Below are positions 10,791-22,800 of a DNA stretch of 64,000 bases, piece by piece; the stretch's first letter is position 1, and every line of letters starts with the position of its first letter. Location of the stretch: contig CM057003.1 in assembly GCA_029891345.1 (NCBI GenBank), positions 9,614,209 through 9,678,208 on the forward strand. The letters run 5' to 3'. The translations under genes were made by a program, and so were the position numbers. The notes beneath the pieces are model-generated. The model was not told where the DNA came from. It worked only from the letters and a program-made list of their open reading frames with translations, and searched no databases. This DNA comes from Dryococelus australis. Taxonomy: Eukaryota > Arthropoda > Insecta > Phasmatodea > Phasmatidae.

Positions 10791-11550
10791 AATAATTTTT
10801 TAAATTAATAAATGGAGAATGTAAACTAATATTACAGAAACAACAAAATGTTTCAATAGTTCAATACAAATTTTTAAATCTGTAGTTAAGTTGTTTAAAC
10901 AAATAAAAAATAATTTTGTTAAACCAGAATGAGATTTTCTCCTAGTGCCGATTTTGATTTGTAACATTTTTATTTGTGTAGGATTTGTGTGTCATTTTCA
11001 TTTTGTGCAATCTACTTTTCCTCTTAATAAATTTCTTTCTTTATAAATGAAACTGAAAACGCCTGTATTACCATGAAGTATGACAAACATTTTTTAATGT
11101 GGTGATGTTTCAAATACACATTCCTATAAATTAGATAATGCTTCTGACGAACTCAAGAGAATTAGTTTTCAAATTTCATCTAAATCTACAAAACTTACAA
11201 TTATTGATCTTAGAAAACATTGCCGCTAAATATGTTCTTCATGGAATAGGTGACGACTTTGAGAAGAATGAAGAAGTTTTTAAAAAGTTAGTAGAGCTTC
11301 GAATACAATATGTAAATAATAATAAGATTGTATTTAATTTGATTTTAGCTTATTTTGCTTGATTTTAGATTAAATTAGATTGCTTTTGCAAAATTAGCGT
11401 TTCTAGAAAGAATGAAATGTTGCTTGGATTCGAGAAATTTACATGATTTTGGCTATTGAGTTTTTAAATTTTTTCTTGAACTTTCGATAAAAATAGCAGG
11501 AAATAGTTATGCTAGTTTTCTCCTGTACTTCTAAGGGGAATTGCCTATCT
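10791..11550. other. AT-rich tail of the Maverick block, no gene recognised
   Basis: The stretch stays very AT-rich to about 11,380 and has one open stretch at 11138-11362 (74 codons) with FEKNEEVFKKLVELRIQYVN. I cannot assign it; it may be a last, unknown element gene. No terminal inverted repeat or target duplication is visible without the other end of the element. Confidence 0.3.
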
Positions 11551-11662
11551 GAGGTGAGCCAACTCTCTCATTCGCCATCTACTGGGAACGACACGACCAG
11601 GACTCGAACGCGATTCGCCTCGATGCTAGGTGGGCGCTCTAGCCGTTGTTTCACCGCGACCT
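11551..11662 (-). mobile_element. tRNA-headed SINE (family distinct from the 20 kb type)
   Basis: On the minus strand the sequence begins GGTCGCGGTGAAACAACGGC. An A-box-like TGAAACAACGG lies near the start, and the B box GTTCGAGTCC comes about 45 bases later, as in a tRNA gene. It continues past the tRNA-like part for about 40 bases. The promoter pair shows a Pol III-derived SINE head. The 3' limit and any target duplication are not clear. Confidence 0.6.
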
Positions 11663-13360
11663 CTTTCTGCGAAATAAGTTCGTGAAATTTTCCTGATCGT
11701 TATGTATTTGTGAAAAGTCTGTTAAAGTTTTGAAAACAGATGTTGCACACTGGAATTATCAAAGAGATTTGAAATACAAGATGAGGTCTATATTGTGTGT
11801 GTTTCCCCATTAATTAAATCAATACCTAAAAATATTTTTGAGGCAAACATCAACCCAAGCTGAGATGTCAGGCTAAAGTTATGCACTTGCAAACATTCAA
11901 GTAAAGAAGTAGAAAACTTATTAAAACCAGTGGATTCATTTCCTGTTTGAAATAGGAAGTAGAGTTTCTATTAAACGGGGATAATTGAAAGTAAATATTT
12001 AAAATAGGCCTCGGTTTGCATCACTGAGACGAAAGCCGCCAGAAAACACCTGTAAAATATCTAAGTTGGAAGTATAGTGTGCATGCTACAGTGGCACTGT
12101 TTCAGTCAGTAAATTTACCGTACAGACCATTTCCCATTGTATTCGTTCTATCGACTGGGAAAGAAATGAAACCAGTCAACATGATAATTAGCAGCGAAAC
12201 TGAATGTAAGTTACCGTGGGAACTGAACACGGAGTGTCTTGTACGCGCTATTTTAAAGTGAATTTTTGTCGAAATGCCTGTTTCAACGACCTCGACACCC
12301 CTGGCAGGCTCGAAAAGAATTATTCGCCCATATCACAAGTCAGCAACGCGTCGTTCAGGCCATCCAATCCCACGCTCGACTGCAGGCGTAATTATGCAGC
12401 TGGTATCATGTACTGTGACAGCCCCCCAGTCCCCTGATGCTACAGTGTCGTGGTGGAGCATTTGGCATCCGTGTCGGTGGGCGGGGGGTGGGGGTGGCTG
12501 TTTAATATCATTAGTGCAGACATTCCCGGGCGGTGATGTAGGGCAGAGGCCGGGGCTAGAACATACTGCAGCCTTGAACCGCTGTAGATAACTCAACACT
12601 GCGGGAGTTATCCAAGCTCCAAATTACTCCCGCCACCCCCTTAAACACGACGCCCCCTCCCACCAAACGTCCCAGGAAGTGGAAGTTGCGGGGTGGCATG
12701 GGGGGGTTTGTATTCCGGCTGACAAGGTCCTGTAGGGATGGGTGCAACTTAATTACCAGACGATAATACACGAGTCATTACCGAGTCACGAGGCGGCGTG
12801 GGAGCCATTACGTATCGTTGCATATCACACCGGATACCGTCTTGTTACGATTACAGTAATTACCTCTCCTTTTGTCGGGGGGTTGTTCTCGAATAAAGAT
12901 ATCCTGCGAGGAAGCATTACAACCACCCCTTATAACTAGCCCCTTAAGGGAAGTTCTGGGAATTTTACTTCCGACTTTCATTCATATTCATAGACCGTTA
13001 AAAGGGAACGCAGCAGTTTTATTTCACCCGTTGTAATATCTTGCACTTTGCCTCTTAAAAAAAAATAGCTTGTAATAGACGTACTGTTTATTTTCATGAA
13101 AATTATTAAAATAAAACCTATTTCAAACGGCAATTATAAAAGTCTTCACTTTTGTTCCTTAGTGCCTGGTAATTAAATGAAATATATGGGAAGTGCACTC
13201 ACTGAAACAATTGCGCTATCCGTACACGTTTATCGTCTACGAACTTGATACTCTATGACGCAAAAGTGACATAGAGAAAGTTGTTGTGTACAGGGAAGAG
13301 GATTCCTCAATATAACGTCAAAAAGCACGTTTTCAACACGGGAAAAAATTGACTCGCAGG
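11663..13360. other. Non-coding stretch, locally GC-rich, with G runs
   Basis: No coding frame, RNA gene or repeat family is recognised. The part at 12,210-12,940 is clearly more GC-rich than its surroundings. It includes a G-rich run at about 12,478-12,498 and G/C runs at about 12,650 and 12,700. This could be a regulatory or formerly exonic island, but nothing in the sequence proves it. Confidence 0.4.
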
Positions 13361-14837
13361 AAATAATAATAATAATAAAAGTCTTTATTTTCTTGTGGCG
13401 AAGTTAAGATATTATCACCTTCTCATACACTTAACCACTTTGCATAATAAAACATAACACTTATTTTTTAAAAAGAAAAATAAATAAAACAATGACATAA
13501 AACTTAATGTCTACTATAAACTTAGAAAGAGAGTTACATGAAATATATAAAAGCAACATACATAAAATAAAATTAACCTTAATTGTGAACTTACACGATT
13601 AACACTTAAATGCATACATAAAACCATATACACACTTGACATATATCCATATACATATAATTGTACTATTTATAAAATTATACTACAAGATAACATTGAC
13701 TAGCAAAAGTTCTAAAACTGACATTTATTTTGAGGATTACTGAAGGACAGAAAATCACAGCATATAAGTATTTAAACACGGGGAAAAAAACAAAAAAAAA
13801 TTAATTTATGTAAGACGTTAAAAATTATAATATAAAACGTCTAAAATTATCAGCTACCTAGAAATATACATAAAATAAGACATTAATACTTCATACATTA
13901 ACTATACATTTAATTAATTAAACAGTTACATAATCATCAGAAACATCACTACAGTCGCAGGAAGCAGAAAGCAAATAAGTTACAGGTATTGTAAAAGAGG
14001 AACATCCACAGTATATATTTTGTTTGCTTATATAAAACCCACATTTCAAGTTGATTTAAATATTCATAGCGTGAGCAAGCTATTATCACATATTTTTTTC
14101 GAATTTAGTGATTGAAATTGTATCTCTGGCTTCCTGAGGTAAGCAATTCCAAAGTTTGGTTGCGTTGACGATGCAAGATGAAGCGAAAAACGAGTTGTGT
14201 TTTGGTACTAGAAGCTTCTGTTGATCGAAAGAACGAGTGTTTGATGCATTGGGCGGTAAGAAACGAGACAAAAGGTATCGAGGACATCCTGTTAAAAATA
14301 ATTTATTTAACCAGCAGAGCTTGTGCACTGATCGTCGATTTTTTAAACCAAGCAATGAGAGAGTGTGTCTGTATTTGATGATATGGTCTTTCTTTTTAAG
14401 ATTAAAAATAAGTCATACACCGTTGTTTTGTATTCGCTGAAGTCTCTGAGATAGATCTTCATGCAGGTCACTGAAGACTATATCAGCATAATTAAGGCGT
14501 GAAATTATTTATGATTCTGTTAAGGTTTTCATCAATTTCGCCGGCAAATTTTTTTTAAGCCTTCTTAATGAATGTGAAGTGACATTTGTTTGTCTACAGA
14601 TGTAAGTGATATGCTCTCTCCATGAAAGTTTCACTTAATATTACGCCTAGGTTTTTTACGGACTTTGATAGAGTAATCGGCTCGCCATCAAGTATGATAT
14701 TAGGGGCGCGAGTGACGTTTGGTGATGTGACTAGTTTCTTGGATCCAGTTATAACGCTCGGGGATTTCTTAGGGTTTAATAGTAACCCGTGCGTTATAGA
14801 CCAAGCGCGGTTTGCCGTGTTGGCAGACAGGTCCTAG
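13361..14837 (-). mobile_element. 5'-truncated non-LTR retrotransposon (CR1/jockey-like LINE), 3' end
   Basis: On the minus strand, 14,837 down to 14,640 encodes part of the reverse transcriptase after the catalytic block: LLNPKKSP, then SVKNLGVIL, a typical order in CR1/jockey-group LINEs. After stops, 14355-14086 encodes the C-terminal end with ATKLWNCLPQEARDTISITK, the usual LWN-LP terminus. About 700 bases of 3' UTR follow, ending in a short ATT/TAA repeat tail at 13,361-13,380. The 5' part, including the endonuclease and the catalytic YADD-type motif, is missing, so it was truncated on insertion. Frame breaks show it is old. The exact clade is not determined. Confidence 0.82.
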
Positions 14838-17800
14838 TCCAAAAAAAATATTTCCAATTAATGAATATTACTAATATAAATTAAACCCTTACCAACGGGG
14901 CTATGACTGCCAAATGATTATGTTCGTTCGAAATACTGTACAATAACTTACGTTCAGTTTCGCTGCTCATAATTATGTTTAGTGGACATTATTTTTTTTT
15001 TTTCAGTCGACAGAACGAAACTAATTGAAGGTATGAGGTAAGTCCATTCACAGTTACTTCCAACTTTTCTGAAGCCCTGTTGAAGATTTACTTCCAGGAT
15101 ATTCCTCCGCCTCATGCAAACGATGTTTAACCAACAAGTCTGGAAAATTGCACAAGAGTTTCAAGGCACCGAATTCGTGCGCACTCGGAGTAATAATATT
15201 TTGCATAAGAATCATTTATTTCTAGGCATTACCAACCCACCTATTTCCTCCCTGTTTTTATTCAAATAAATTATGCATGCCGTATTATAATTTACAGATA
15301 AAATAAAAGCAAAATTTTAATTGAACCAAAAATAAAATAATTTCACGTTAACAGAAGTATAAAAGGCTTGTGATAGCCTACATGGCATATCTAGGAAAAT
15401 ACCGAACACTTCATGGCATGGGGTGATTTTTCAAAGGTTTGATTAAAAAAGTGCGATGAAACCGCAAATAGGATATACGGTTAATTTACCGATGGAAACA
15501 GTACAATTATCACGCAAGACATATTTTCAGCTTCGTGCAGTTTTTACAGTTGTTGACCCATCCATCTCTCATTTATAGCTTTCGCGGTATGTCTTCTGTT
15601 TGAAATGTTGCATCAAAACCTTGGCGCGGCAGAGCACGGATAAAAGATTTCCAAACTTTCTGTACTTGAAGATTCACTGGCTTTGCTTTCCGACAAGTAC
15701 CAGCTGAGAAGAAATAGCTGATCACTTAATGCGAATGACTACAAAGGAGATGAAACGAAGATAACCTCCATGCCATATACATTTCAGGAAGCGAGCTAAG
15801 CTATTCTTATGCCTCGTCGGTCCGCAAAATGAGAAACAAATTCTCCATTGCCAGGTTTCGGAGAAAAAATATATATAAATCAACATGGTACGGATTAAGA
15901 GTGGGATGGACCCTGGATTTTTTTTTGAAATAGTTGTTTTTCGCGAATACGCGTATCTCGGTAAATAAATGAACTGCAAATACGACTTTTTCCCAGAAAA
16001 GATTTTAAGAAAAATTATCTATTACCCTTTGATTTTACTTTTGTCAAATTAAGTGCATTCTTGGAGAAAAAAAATTCGTGAAAATGGTCAAATATCGCAT
16101 GTTTAAAGCTGATCTATGCAGTTTTCTAAAGAGTTAGTTCAATCTGTGGATGTAATTTGCACAGTACAGCGTCACGACGGAAACACTGCACGCCGAGCGC
16201 GCATACGAGCGATGAGGCACTGGGCGTGCGTGTTAATGTCGCCCGTATCGCTCCCTCGCTTCTTGACCTTCTACTGCACGGCTGCCGATAGCCTAGGGAC
16301 GCTGCAGCAAACCTAAAACTGTTTCTCTTACAAAGGTTATTCATCAGTCACTTCGCCTAAAGGTCACTTCACCTACACGCTCTAAACACGAAGAACGGTC
16401 GCCTAATCTTAATTTCAGCGAAGTGAGTTTATCCTATGCTCTTTTGACCAACAGTTGTTCCTCTTAAAATGCGCTCAAAGCTCTGCTCAAGGAATTATAT
16501 TAAGGCCAACAATAGGCAGTAGGTCTGCAGGCATTAGAACTAAAGTTATTTAGCCTAATCATAACTTCATCGACAATCGTTTCAACTACAGTCGTTTGAC
16601 GTACAGCCATTTGATCGACTTTATCGACTATCGTTTATTCTTACATCTCTGTATTTTTTGTGTGTTGCATACGCTTCCTTCAGTAAATTTTTTAGCATTA
16701 ATTGGAGGTATCGCGACCTCCGTACCGACATTGAACAATACACAAAAAAATAAAAAATCTAGAATAAATAAATTAATTAATTAATATATGCGTGTGTGTG
16801 TGTGTTTAAACGGTCGCCACTCACAAGACACTGAACTTGCAATCTAACAATGAAATCGGGAACAAATTTGGTAGGCCTACGAAAATATATAAAATATAGT
16901 CTACTCAGAAATTCAGTACTAAAAGAAACTAATGATAGCGCATTTTGTAGTAGGTATGTCGCAAGAACAAAATTCCTGAGATGTATATTGCTTTCGCTGT
17001 GTGTCACAGGTGTCCATTTGATCGATTCAGTACTCGCTTCTCTTTATACTGGCATCTTTGATAGTAAACTTCACCAAAGCCGGATGTATGGACAAATAAC
17101 GGTGACTATTTTTATAATTTTTTTTTATATTTGCTACAGATTTATGCAATAATCCCTGAATGACGGATAATTGTTACAAAACAATTAAAAAATTGAAAAC
17201 TTTAAGAACAATAATAATTACACGTATCCAATACAAGGTTCGAAGCGATTTGTCAAAAAAGTCTTTGTATTACAATCACTGGGACACGAAATTCGTTTTC
17301 AAAATGGTTTTAATCGCTGAATTTTTATCTTTCATTGTCCTCAAAAGTAACGGGTATCGTGTTTGAAATTAACTTCAGCTTTTCAAAAATATTAAACGTT
17401 CTTGTGCATCTTTTTTTTCGTCAATTCTCCATCGAAAATATAATTTTTAAAATATAATTATGTATGCCTAAAATTATATTTATCTGAATCTAGTTTGAAA
17501 AAAAAAAAATGGTTTCCCCACGTTGACAGCTATTTCTCTATAAATAAATATACCAGAGTAAAAAAAGTAATAAAAATAGTTTTTAGGTTTTTTTTCGATT
17601 GTGTAAATCCAAGCATTTTTTTTTTTAATTTTATATAAAAATATAATTCTTTGTGTAAATTGAGCAACAGTTTTTGTATTGATTTGAAGATTATTTTAAA
17701 AAGTTGATGTATTAAAATAGCTCGTATAAAACAATAGAGGACTGTAGATAATCAAAAATATTTTGATGTTACAAGTTTGCGTGAAATAACAAAGTTCGGT

Positions 17801-18899
17801 TATGCAACTGCCTAGAGCGATTTTCCCGACGTCGTGGGATCCACACCCACGATCCAAACGTAAGATTCACTTGCAAATATTGTGCACAGCACTGCAACAT
17901 ATTTGTTATGCTTAACATCTTGGCACATCACGGCAGTCCTGACAAGTGGGAAGCCTTCACAAACACACCAAAACTGTTTTACGCAGCGGAACAGAAATAA
18001 TGGCTTTAAAAACCGGTCGTGTTGCTCAATAAAAACAGACACGCTGCGTACCGCTGTCGGGATTAGCGATCTGAGGCAAGTGGTCTCGGGATGCGGCATA
18101 GTTCATTACCCAGCGAGTTATTGGAGTTTCATCTCCAGGTCTGGTGACAGCTCGGCCACAGGTGGAACGTGAGAGCTGGGCGTCTCTGCGAAGTGTAACT
18201 CATGAGTTTTTGCGCATTGTAAACAAGGAACCTGTCCATCACATTCCAACAGATAGTTATTTGCATATTTCTACATTTATTTCGCAGGGGTTATCCAGAT
18301 ACCAGAAATATTTTAATTTACATTGTTTACTTCTTTCTTATTTTTTGTAATGTGTACAATTCTGTTCAAGATCATAACTTGTAATATTAACGAAAAACAA
18401 CGTAACCGAATTAAAAAAAAAAAAAAATCCTTGATAACTCACAAGAAAAAAATCTTACAAAAATAAAGCACTTCACGCAGAACTTTTTTTTCATTATAAA
18501 AGTCCAATTATAATTATTAGCTAAAAAGATTTTACTCATAAACATTTAAATAAACAAAACTAAAATTCTGTTATCTGACTAAACCGGCTTTCGAAACCTA
18601 ACTTAAGAAGATAAACAATTTTTTTTTTGCAAGTAATACGTTAATTATAGCCAGATTATAGCCAGTTAATTATAGCCAGTAATTCACCACGCTTGCTGAT
18701 TTAGAAAGTCTAACGATTTTGTACAACTGCTTTCCTTCAAATTTTCCAAAGTCGTCTTTCGAAAATCTGTTTGACGCAACAAACATGGTGTTATGAATAA
18801 TGACTTATAATCATATCCGCATTGATCGAAGAATGAGATGGTAGAGCATAACTGTTGATGAGGGGTTTTAATTATGATATGAGGCACAGACAATACAAG
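14838..18899. other. Unannotated non-coding DNA
   Basis: No gene is supported. At 15,046-15,100 a stretch resembles the reverse complement of the right end of the MITE family at 21.5 kb (shared core GAAGCCCTG...GAAGAT), probably a diverged fragment. At 15,421-15,444 there is a 24-base block identical to 30,558-30,581. A short TG repeat lies at about 16,790-16,806. The stretch 16,120-16,290 is more GC-rich but has no recognisable product. Confidence 0.45.
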
Positions 18900-19698
18900 A
18901 CACTGTAATATTAAATGTCGGGGGAGACACTACATTGATAAAAAGGTTTTGTTGAATGAAACTAGATTTGTTCGCTGCAAACAAATTATTTATCTTTATA
19001 CGGGCAATGAAATATTTTGTTGCTGAAACGAAATTATTTTTGTTCTCATTTGGTTGTCCCAAACTATAAGATTTGGTTGGTGCAACTAAATATCTGTTTG
19101 GCTACACGTACATTAAACAGTTTGGGCCGATATAAAAATAATTATACAAGTTCGACCGAGTATCCAACCTAGATCAGCTGCGTCCGAGCGATACGCCCTG
19201 ATAATGTCATCTAATGTGACAATTGATGACACCGGAAAGGTTTTAAATAGATATACTGCAAATATTGGGCAACGTGTGCAAACAAACATTTCAAGTTTTA
19301 CAGCTTTACGTGTCAGTTTCTTGTAGCATTGTTTTTATTCATGTGTTTATACGATTGTTAAGCACCAATAGATGCACTAACAAACATGGTTACTATCTTA
19401 AATGTGCAAAAAATACAAACAAACTCGCGAGCTGTATTTTCGAACGAAGGCAATCAAATAATTGGCCAAACAAATACAGAATATGCAGTTGATACAACAA
19501 AATATTTAGTTGACAGTCTAATTATTTTGGTCCAACACAGTGATTGTGTTTATTCAAACATATATTTCGTTAGACGAACAAAAGTAATTTTGTTGCTTTT
19601 CAAATTTGGTTTGCTCAACAATATATTTTGTTAGGGCAACTAACTATATATATTTGGCCCTATACAAACAAATATTGTGTTAGATTTTCTCTCAGTGT
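18900..19698. mobile_element. Possible MITE with CACTG-type ends
   Basis: The left edge reads CACTGTAATATTAAA, and the right edge in reverse complement reads CACTGAGAGAAAATC. Both sides carry subterminal motifs mixing TTTGTT/AACAAA with NNTTGTTG, in inverted arrangement. The similarity is limited, no clear target duplication is seen and there is no coding content, so this is tentative. Confidence 0.28.
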
Positions 19699-20000
19699 AG
19701 AACTGATATTAATTTAAGTTACAATTAAGTTATAACAAGATAATTCAATTATTATCTACTATAGACAGTCCGCACCTTCAACTTGATGTCGGAGGCTGTA
19801 TCATCTTTTAGAGCGATTAGTGGCAATCTGACATACCCTTCCTGTGGCCTTCCCATGAAGCTGGCCGGAGTTGCAAAGGCACCGCGCCCTGGCTCGTGCT
19901 GGCCTATATCAGCGCGTTATTTAGACATTGGCTGTCCCCGATTGCCGGCTGGTGGAGAGGGATATTGCTGTCGGCCCTTCTTTTACAATACTCTGTTGTA

Positions 20001-20241
20001 GTGAAGTGAGTGAGTGAAGAGAGGGCAGTTGTTAGCATCGAGGCCTTGGTAGCCGATGAGGGTGATTGAGGTGAGTATGGAACAGCGCCGGAATGAAAGG
20101 GCGGGGGAAACGGGAGATCCCCGAAAAAACCCGCCGACCAACGGCATAGTCCAGCCCGATTCCCACATGCGAAAATCCGGAGCGACCCGGCCCGGGATTG
20201 AACCCAGATCGCCTTGGTGGGAGGCGAGCCACCGTGGCCCC
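20001..20241 (-). mobile_element. SINE copy A (tRNA-headed family)
   Basis: It shares its body with the copies at 38.0, 44.1, 44.7, 45.9 and 59.2 kb, including GGAAACGGGAGATCCCC and a reverse-complement B box in GGATTGAACCC. The tRNA-like head is at the right, so the element is on the minus strand. Imperfect 12 bp target duplications flank it: TACTCTGTTGTA at 19,989-20,000 and TACGCTGTTGTA at 20,242-20,253. Confidence 0.8.
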
Positions 20242-20253
20242 TACGCTGTTGTA

Positions 20254-21483
20254 ATTTCTGGCGTCCTGGTTTACTGAAGTTGTGCTGGCAAGTTCATGCG
20301 GGGATGTTAAACTATGGTTCTTCTATACTATCATAATAAAAAATGGCCATTGGGTTTTTTTTCCCCATAATGTCTCAGTGCTCAGATTTGAATTTCCTCT
20401 GCGTCCAGCCCTTTATTTTGTCGAAAAATTACAAATTAAATGCTAGCACACTCTGTGCGGAGCGTCTCTGGTCCACTACAAATGGCGGTAACAAAGCTCT
20501 CGCGAGGGCCACAGTGCAAATATCGTACGGTGACTGGCACAAGGCAGGACTCCCTACAAAGGACAGAAGTTCCATGACAGGAAACCACGCAGGTCGGTCT
20601 CCCTGGCAACATACTTTATTTTTTTTCTTTTATCAATTTCCCTCCTCTTCGTTCTTGAGAGCTTTTGCTCTCTCTCTCTCTCTCTCCTCGACTTGGATCC
20701 ACTCGTGCAAAGAGATGTAGAGAGGAAGCGGGTATTCTACCAAAACCAATTTTTTTCTCCTCCAGTGTTTCAAACGCCCTTTCAATGAAGATTATCATCC
20801 AATCCCGTCCCCTGTCCTAGCAGAGATCATTTTCTGCTCCATAAATTGCGTGCAATTTTGCACTTTTTACGGTGCCTATGACGATTTACCCCGTCCCTTT
20901 TCAGATCAGTTTAAGTTAGCATGTGTGGTAACAGTAGCCCCAATCGTGGCCTTATTTGCCCCGTTCCAGTAAATCCGCGAGCATGTGCCCTTGTAAACTA
21001 TTTAAAAAATATACATATAAGGCTCTGCAGGGATATATTTGATCTGTTCGGCACCACACTGCTGAAACTTAACGTACACAAACTTGTAAAGGTTTCCGAA
21101 AACTGAAAACAATATAGCATTAGTAAACGGGCACCTCTTGTGCCTCTTGTCGATAAATAAACGTAATGATGTGTACAGTAGAAAATGTTATTGAACAATC
21201 TGGAAACTGAATGTGATAATAGTGTCTGTTTTCCACGTAAATACGTTAATTTATACATGAGAGGTACAACAAATGCTGTATTGTTTTCAATTTTCGGAAA
21301 ACTCGAGAAGTTTCGTTACAGCGGAGTGGTGCCAAATAGATAAAATATATGCATGCAACGTCATGACTATTTTTTTTTTGAGTGGTTTAGTTAGAACCTT
21401 CCCAGCATTCCTAGGCGTATGGGGCTCAGCCTTGAGACGCACTTAGATCCCATCGCTACTCAAGTCCTCCGACAGTCCCATTA
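20254..21483. other. Unannotated non-coding DNA with a CT microsatellite
   Basis: No gene is supported. A short (CT)n run lies at about 20,668-20,687. The stretch 21,400-21,480 is more GC-rich but has no product. Confidence 0.4.
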
Positions 21484-21909
21484 AAGGCTGTTCACGATAA
21501 AGTGAGCAATAATGAAACCAACCTTGGAAAAAAAGCCACTGCTCCTACGTGCATATATTTTAACGGGCGCACTAAGTGACATGCGCCCAGTAAAGTTGGT
21601 AACGATGTGATGAAGGGAAATTAATTATATATCTTAACGTCGAATAAAAAGTGTTAATTAACCGTTTGTGATAACTTAAATTATTTCTATCGCTTTCTGT
21701 TATTTTAATGCGCCGAAGTGTAAAAATTAGTAGATTTTTAAAATATTTACTTCCCTAATAATTTCTCAGTTTCACTTGACCGAAGCATGAATAAAGTGAT
21801 GAGGCCCATGGCAATGTTAATTTTACATAAGACGGAACAGTACACAACAGGCGTACAAGTAGATCTTAAGCAGGGCTTTCAAAAGTACTCATTTTACCGT
21901 GGACAGCAG
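21484..21909. mobile_element. MITE family M copy 1
   Basis: The left end reads AAGGCTGTTCACGATAAAG, and the right end is its inverted counterpart, decayed to GTGGACAGCAG. TTA lies on both sides (21,481-21,483 and 21,910-21,912), consistent with a 3 bp target duplication. The body shares the CAGTAAAGTTGGTAACGATG block and the AGATCTTAAGCAGGGCTTTC block with the other long copies. It has no coding capacity. A TTA duplication would fit PIF/Harbinger; that superfamily call is inference. Confidence 0.8.
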
Positions 21910-22413
21910 TTATAAAAAATCAAATGATGTATTCTTCCAAGGGCGACAACCAGTGCTTACATGTATATCAATTTGCTCTGTTGTTTCGTGTATCGGCGCA
22001 GATCTCTGGGCAATGCTTCTCTTCGCTGACTCACAGGCGGAATATTCAGCGCCTACTTGGGACTATTTTTGCATCTGAGGCTGAGGCGTGCAGGAGCGAT
22101 AAGGGTTACATTGTCGCGCTCATAAAGCGCTCCCTCGCCGCTACGCGCAAGGCTCTGAACTGGCGTGGTGTGCTCGTCGTGTTACGAGTACCTATGGGGC
22201 TTTAAGCTGTGATGAAATTATTTTATTGGTAGAAAGGCTGTAGTAAATTTCAGTATAAGCCTCCATCGTAGTTTCGCTCATGTCTTGGGAGTAAGATTTA
22301 AGGTATACAGTCTCATAAAGTCGTTTTAAATTATGTTGATGGGATTCAAAATAATATTTATATCATGCTTGCTTTCTTGGGAATATCATTACTAGTTTTA
22401 TTTTCATAGGTAT

Positions 22414-22800
22414 ATGCTCTTTACAATAAAGTGAGCAGTTTTGAAATTGACCTTGGAAAAAAGTCACTGCCCCTGCCTGCACATAGGCCTATTATAAAGG
22501 GCGCACTTGATGACATACACATAGTAAAGTTGGTTACGATGTGTTAGGTAACCATTTGTAACAACTTAAATTATTTCTTTCACTTTGTACTTTCTTTTAA
22601 TATGCTGAAGTGTAAGAAAGAACATATTTGTGAAATATTTACTTATTTAATCAATTCAGGGTTTATTTGAACGATGCATCAATAACGTGATTAGGCCCAT
22701 GGCAGTGTTAATTTTACATAAGGCGGAAGAATACACAACGTTAACACAAGCAGATCTTAAGTAGAGCTTTCAGACGTGCTCATATTACCGCGAACAGCCT
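22414..22800. mobile_element. MITE family M copy 2
   Basis: The body aligns along its length with copy 1, including TAAAGTTGGTTACGATG and CAGATCTTAAGTAGAGC. The left inverted repeat is decayed (ATGCTCTTTACAATAAAG). The right end GCGAACAGCCT is followed by TTA, while the left flank reads TAT, so the target duplication is uncertain. Confidence 0.75.

Larger units (their letters stand above)
1..11380. mobile_element. Degraded Maverick/Polinton (adintovirus-like) element, left end outside the window
   Basis: A contiguous AT-rich block carries broken reading frames for the diagnostic Polinton set: protein-primed DNA polymerase B, retroviral-type integrase, FtsK/HerA-type packaging ATPase, adenain-like protease and capsid-like proteins, plus a phospholipase A2-domain protein and a Bro-like gene. 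Genes lie on both strands, as is usual for these elements. Every gene has stops or frameshifts, so this is an old endogenous copy. The polymerase enters from the left edge, so the left terminus is not in the window. I could not find a terminal inverted repeat on the right. The limit near 11,380 is set by the change from AT-rich sequence to a SINE. The stretch 3,140-4,390 looks inserted. Confidence 0.88.

Noticed and set aside
12274..12591. Overlapping frames on both strands in GC-rich DNA at 12.2-12.6 kb
   Set aside because: Long frames are expected in GC-rich sequence; frames overlap on both strands and show no motif.
17812..17880. Possible tRNA-derived sequence around CACACCCACGATCC
   Set aside because: Only a weak B-box-like match and no A box at a suitable distance.
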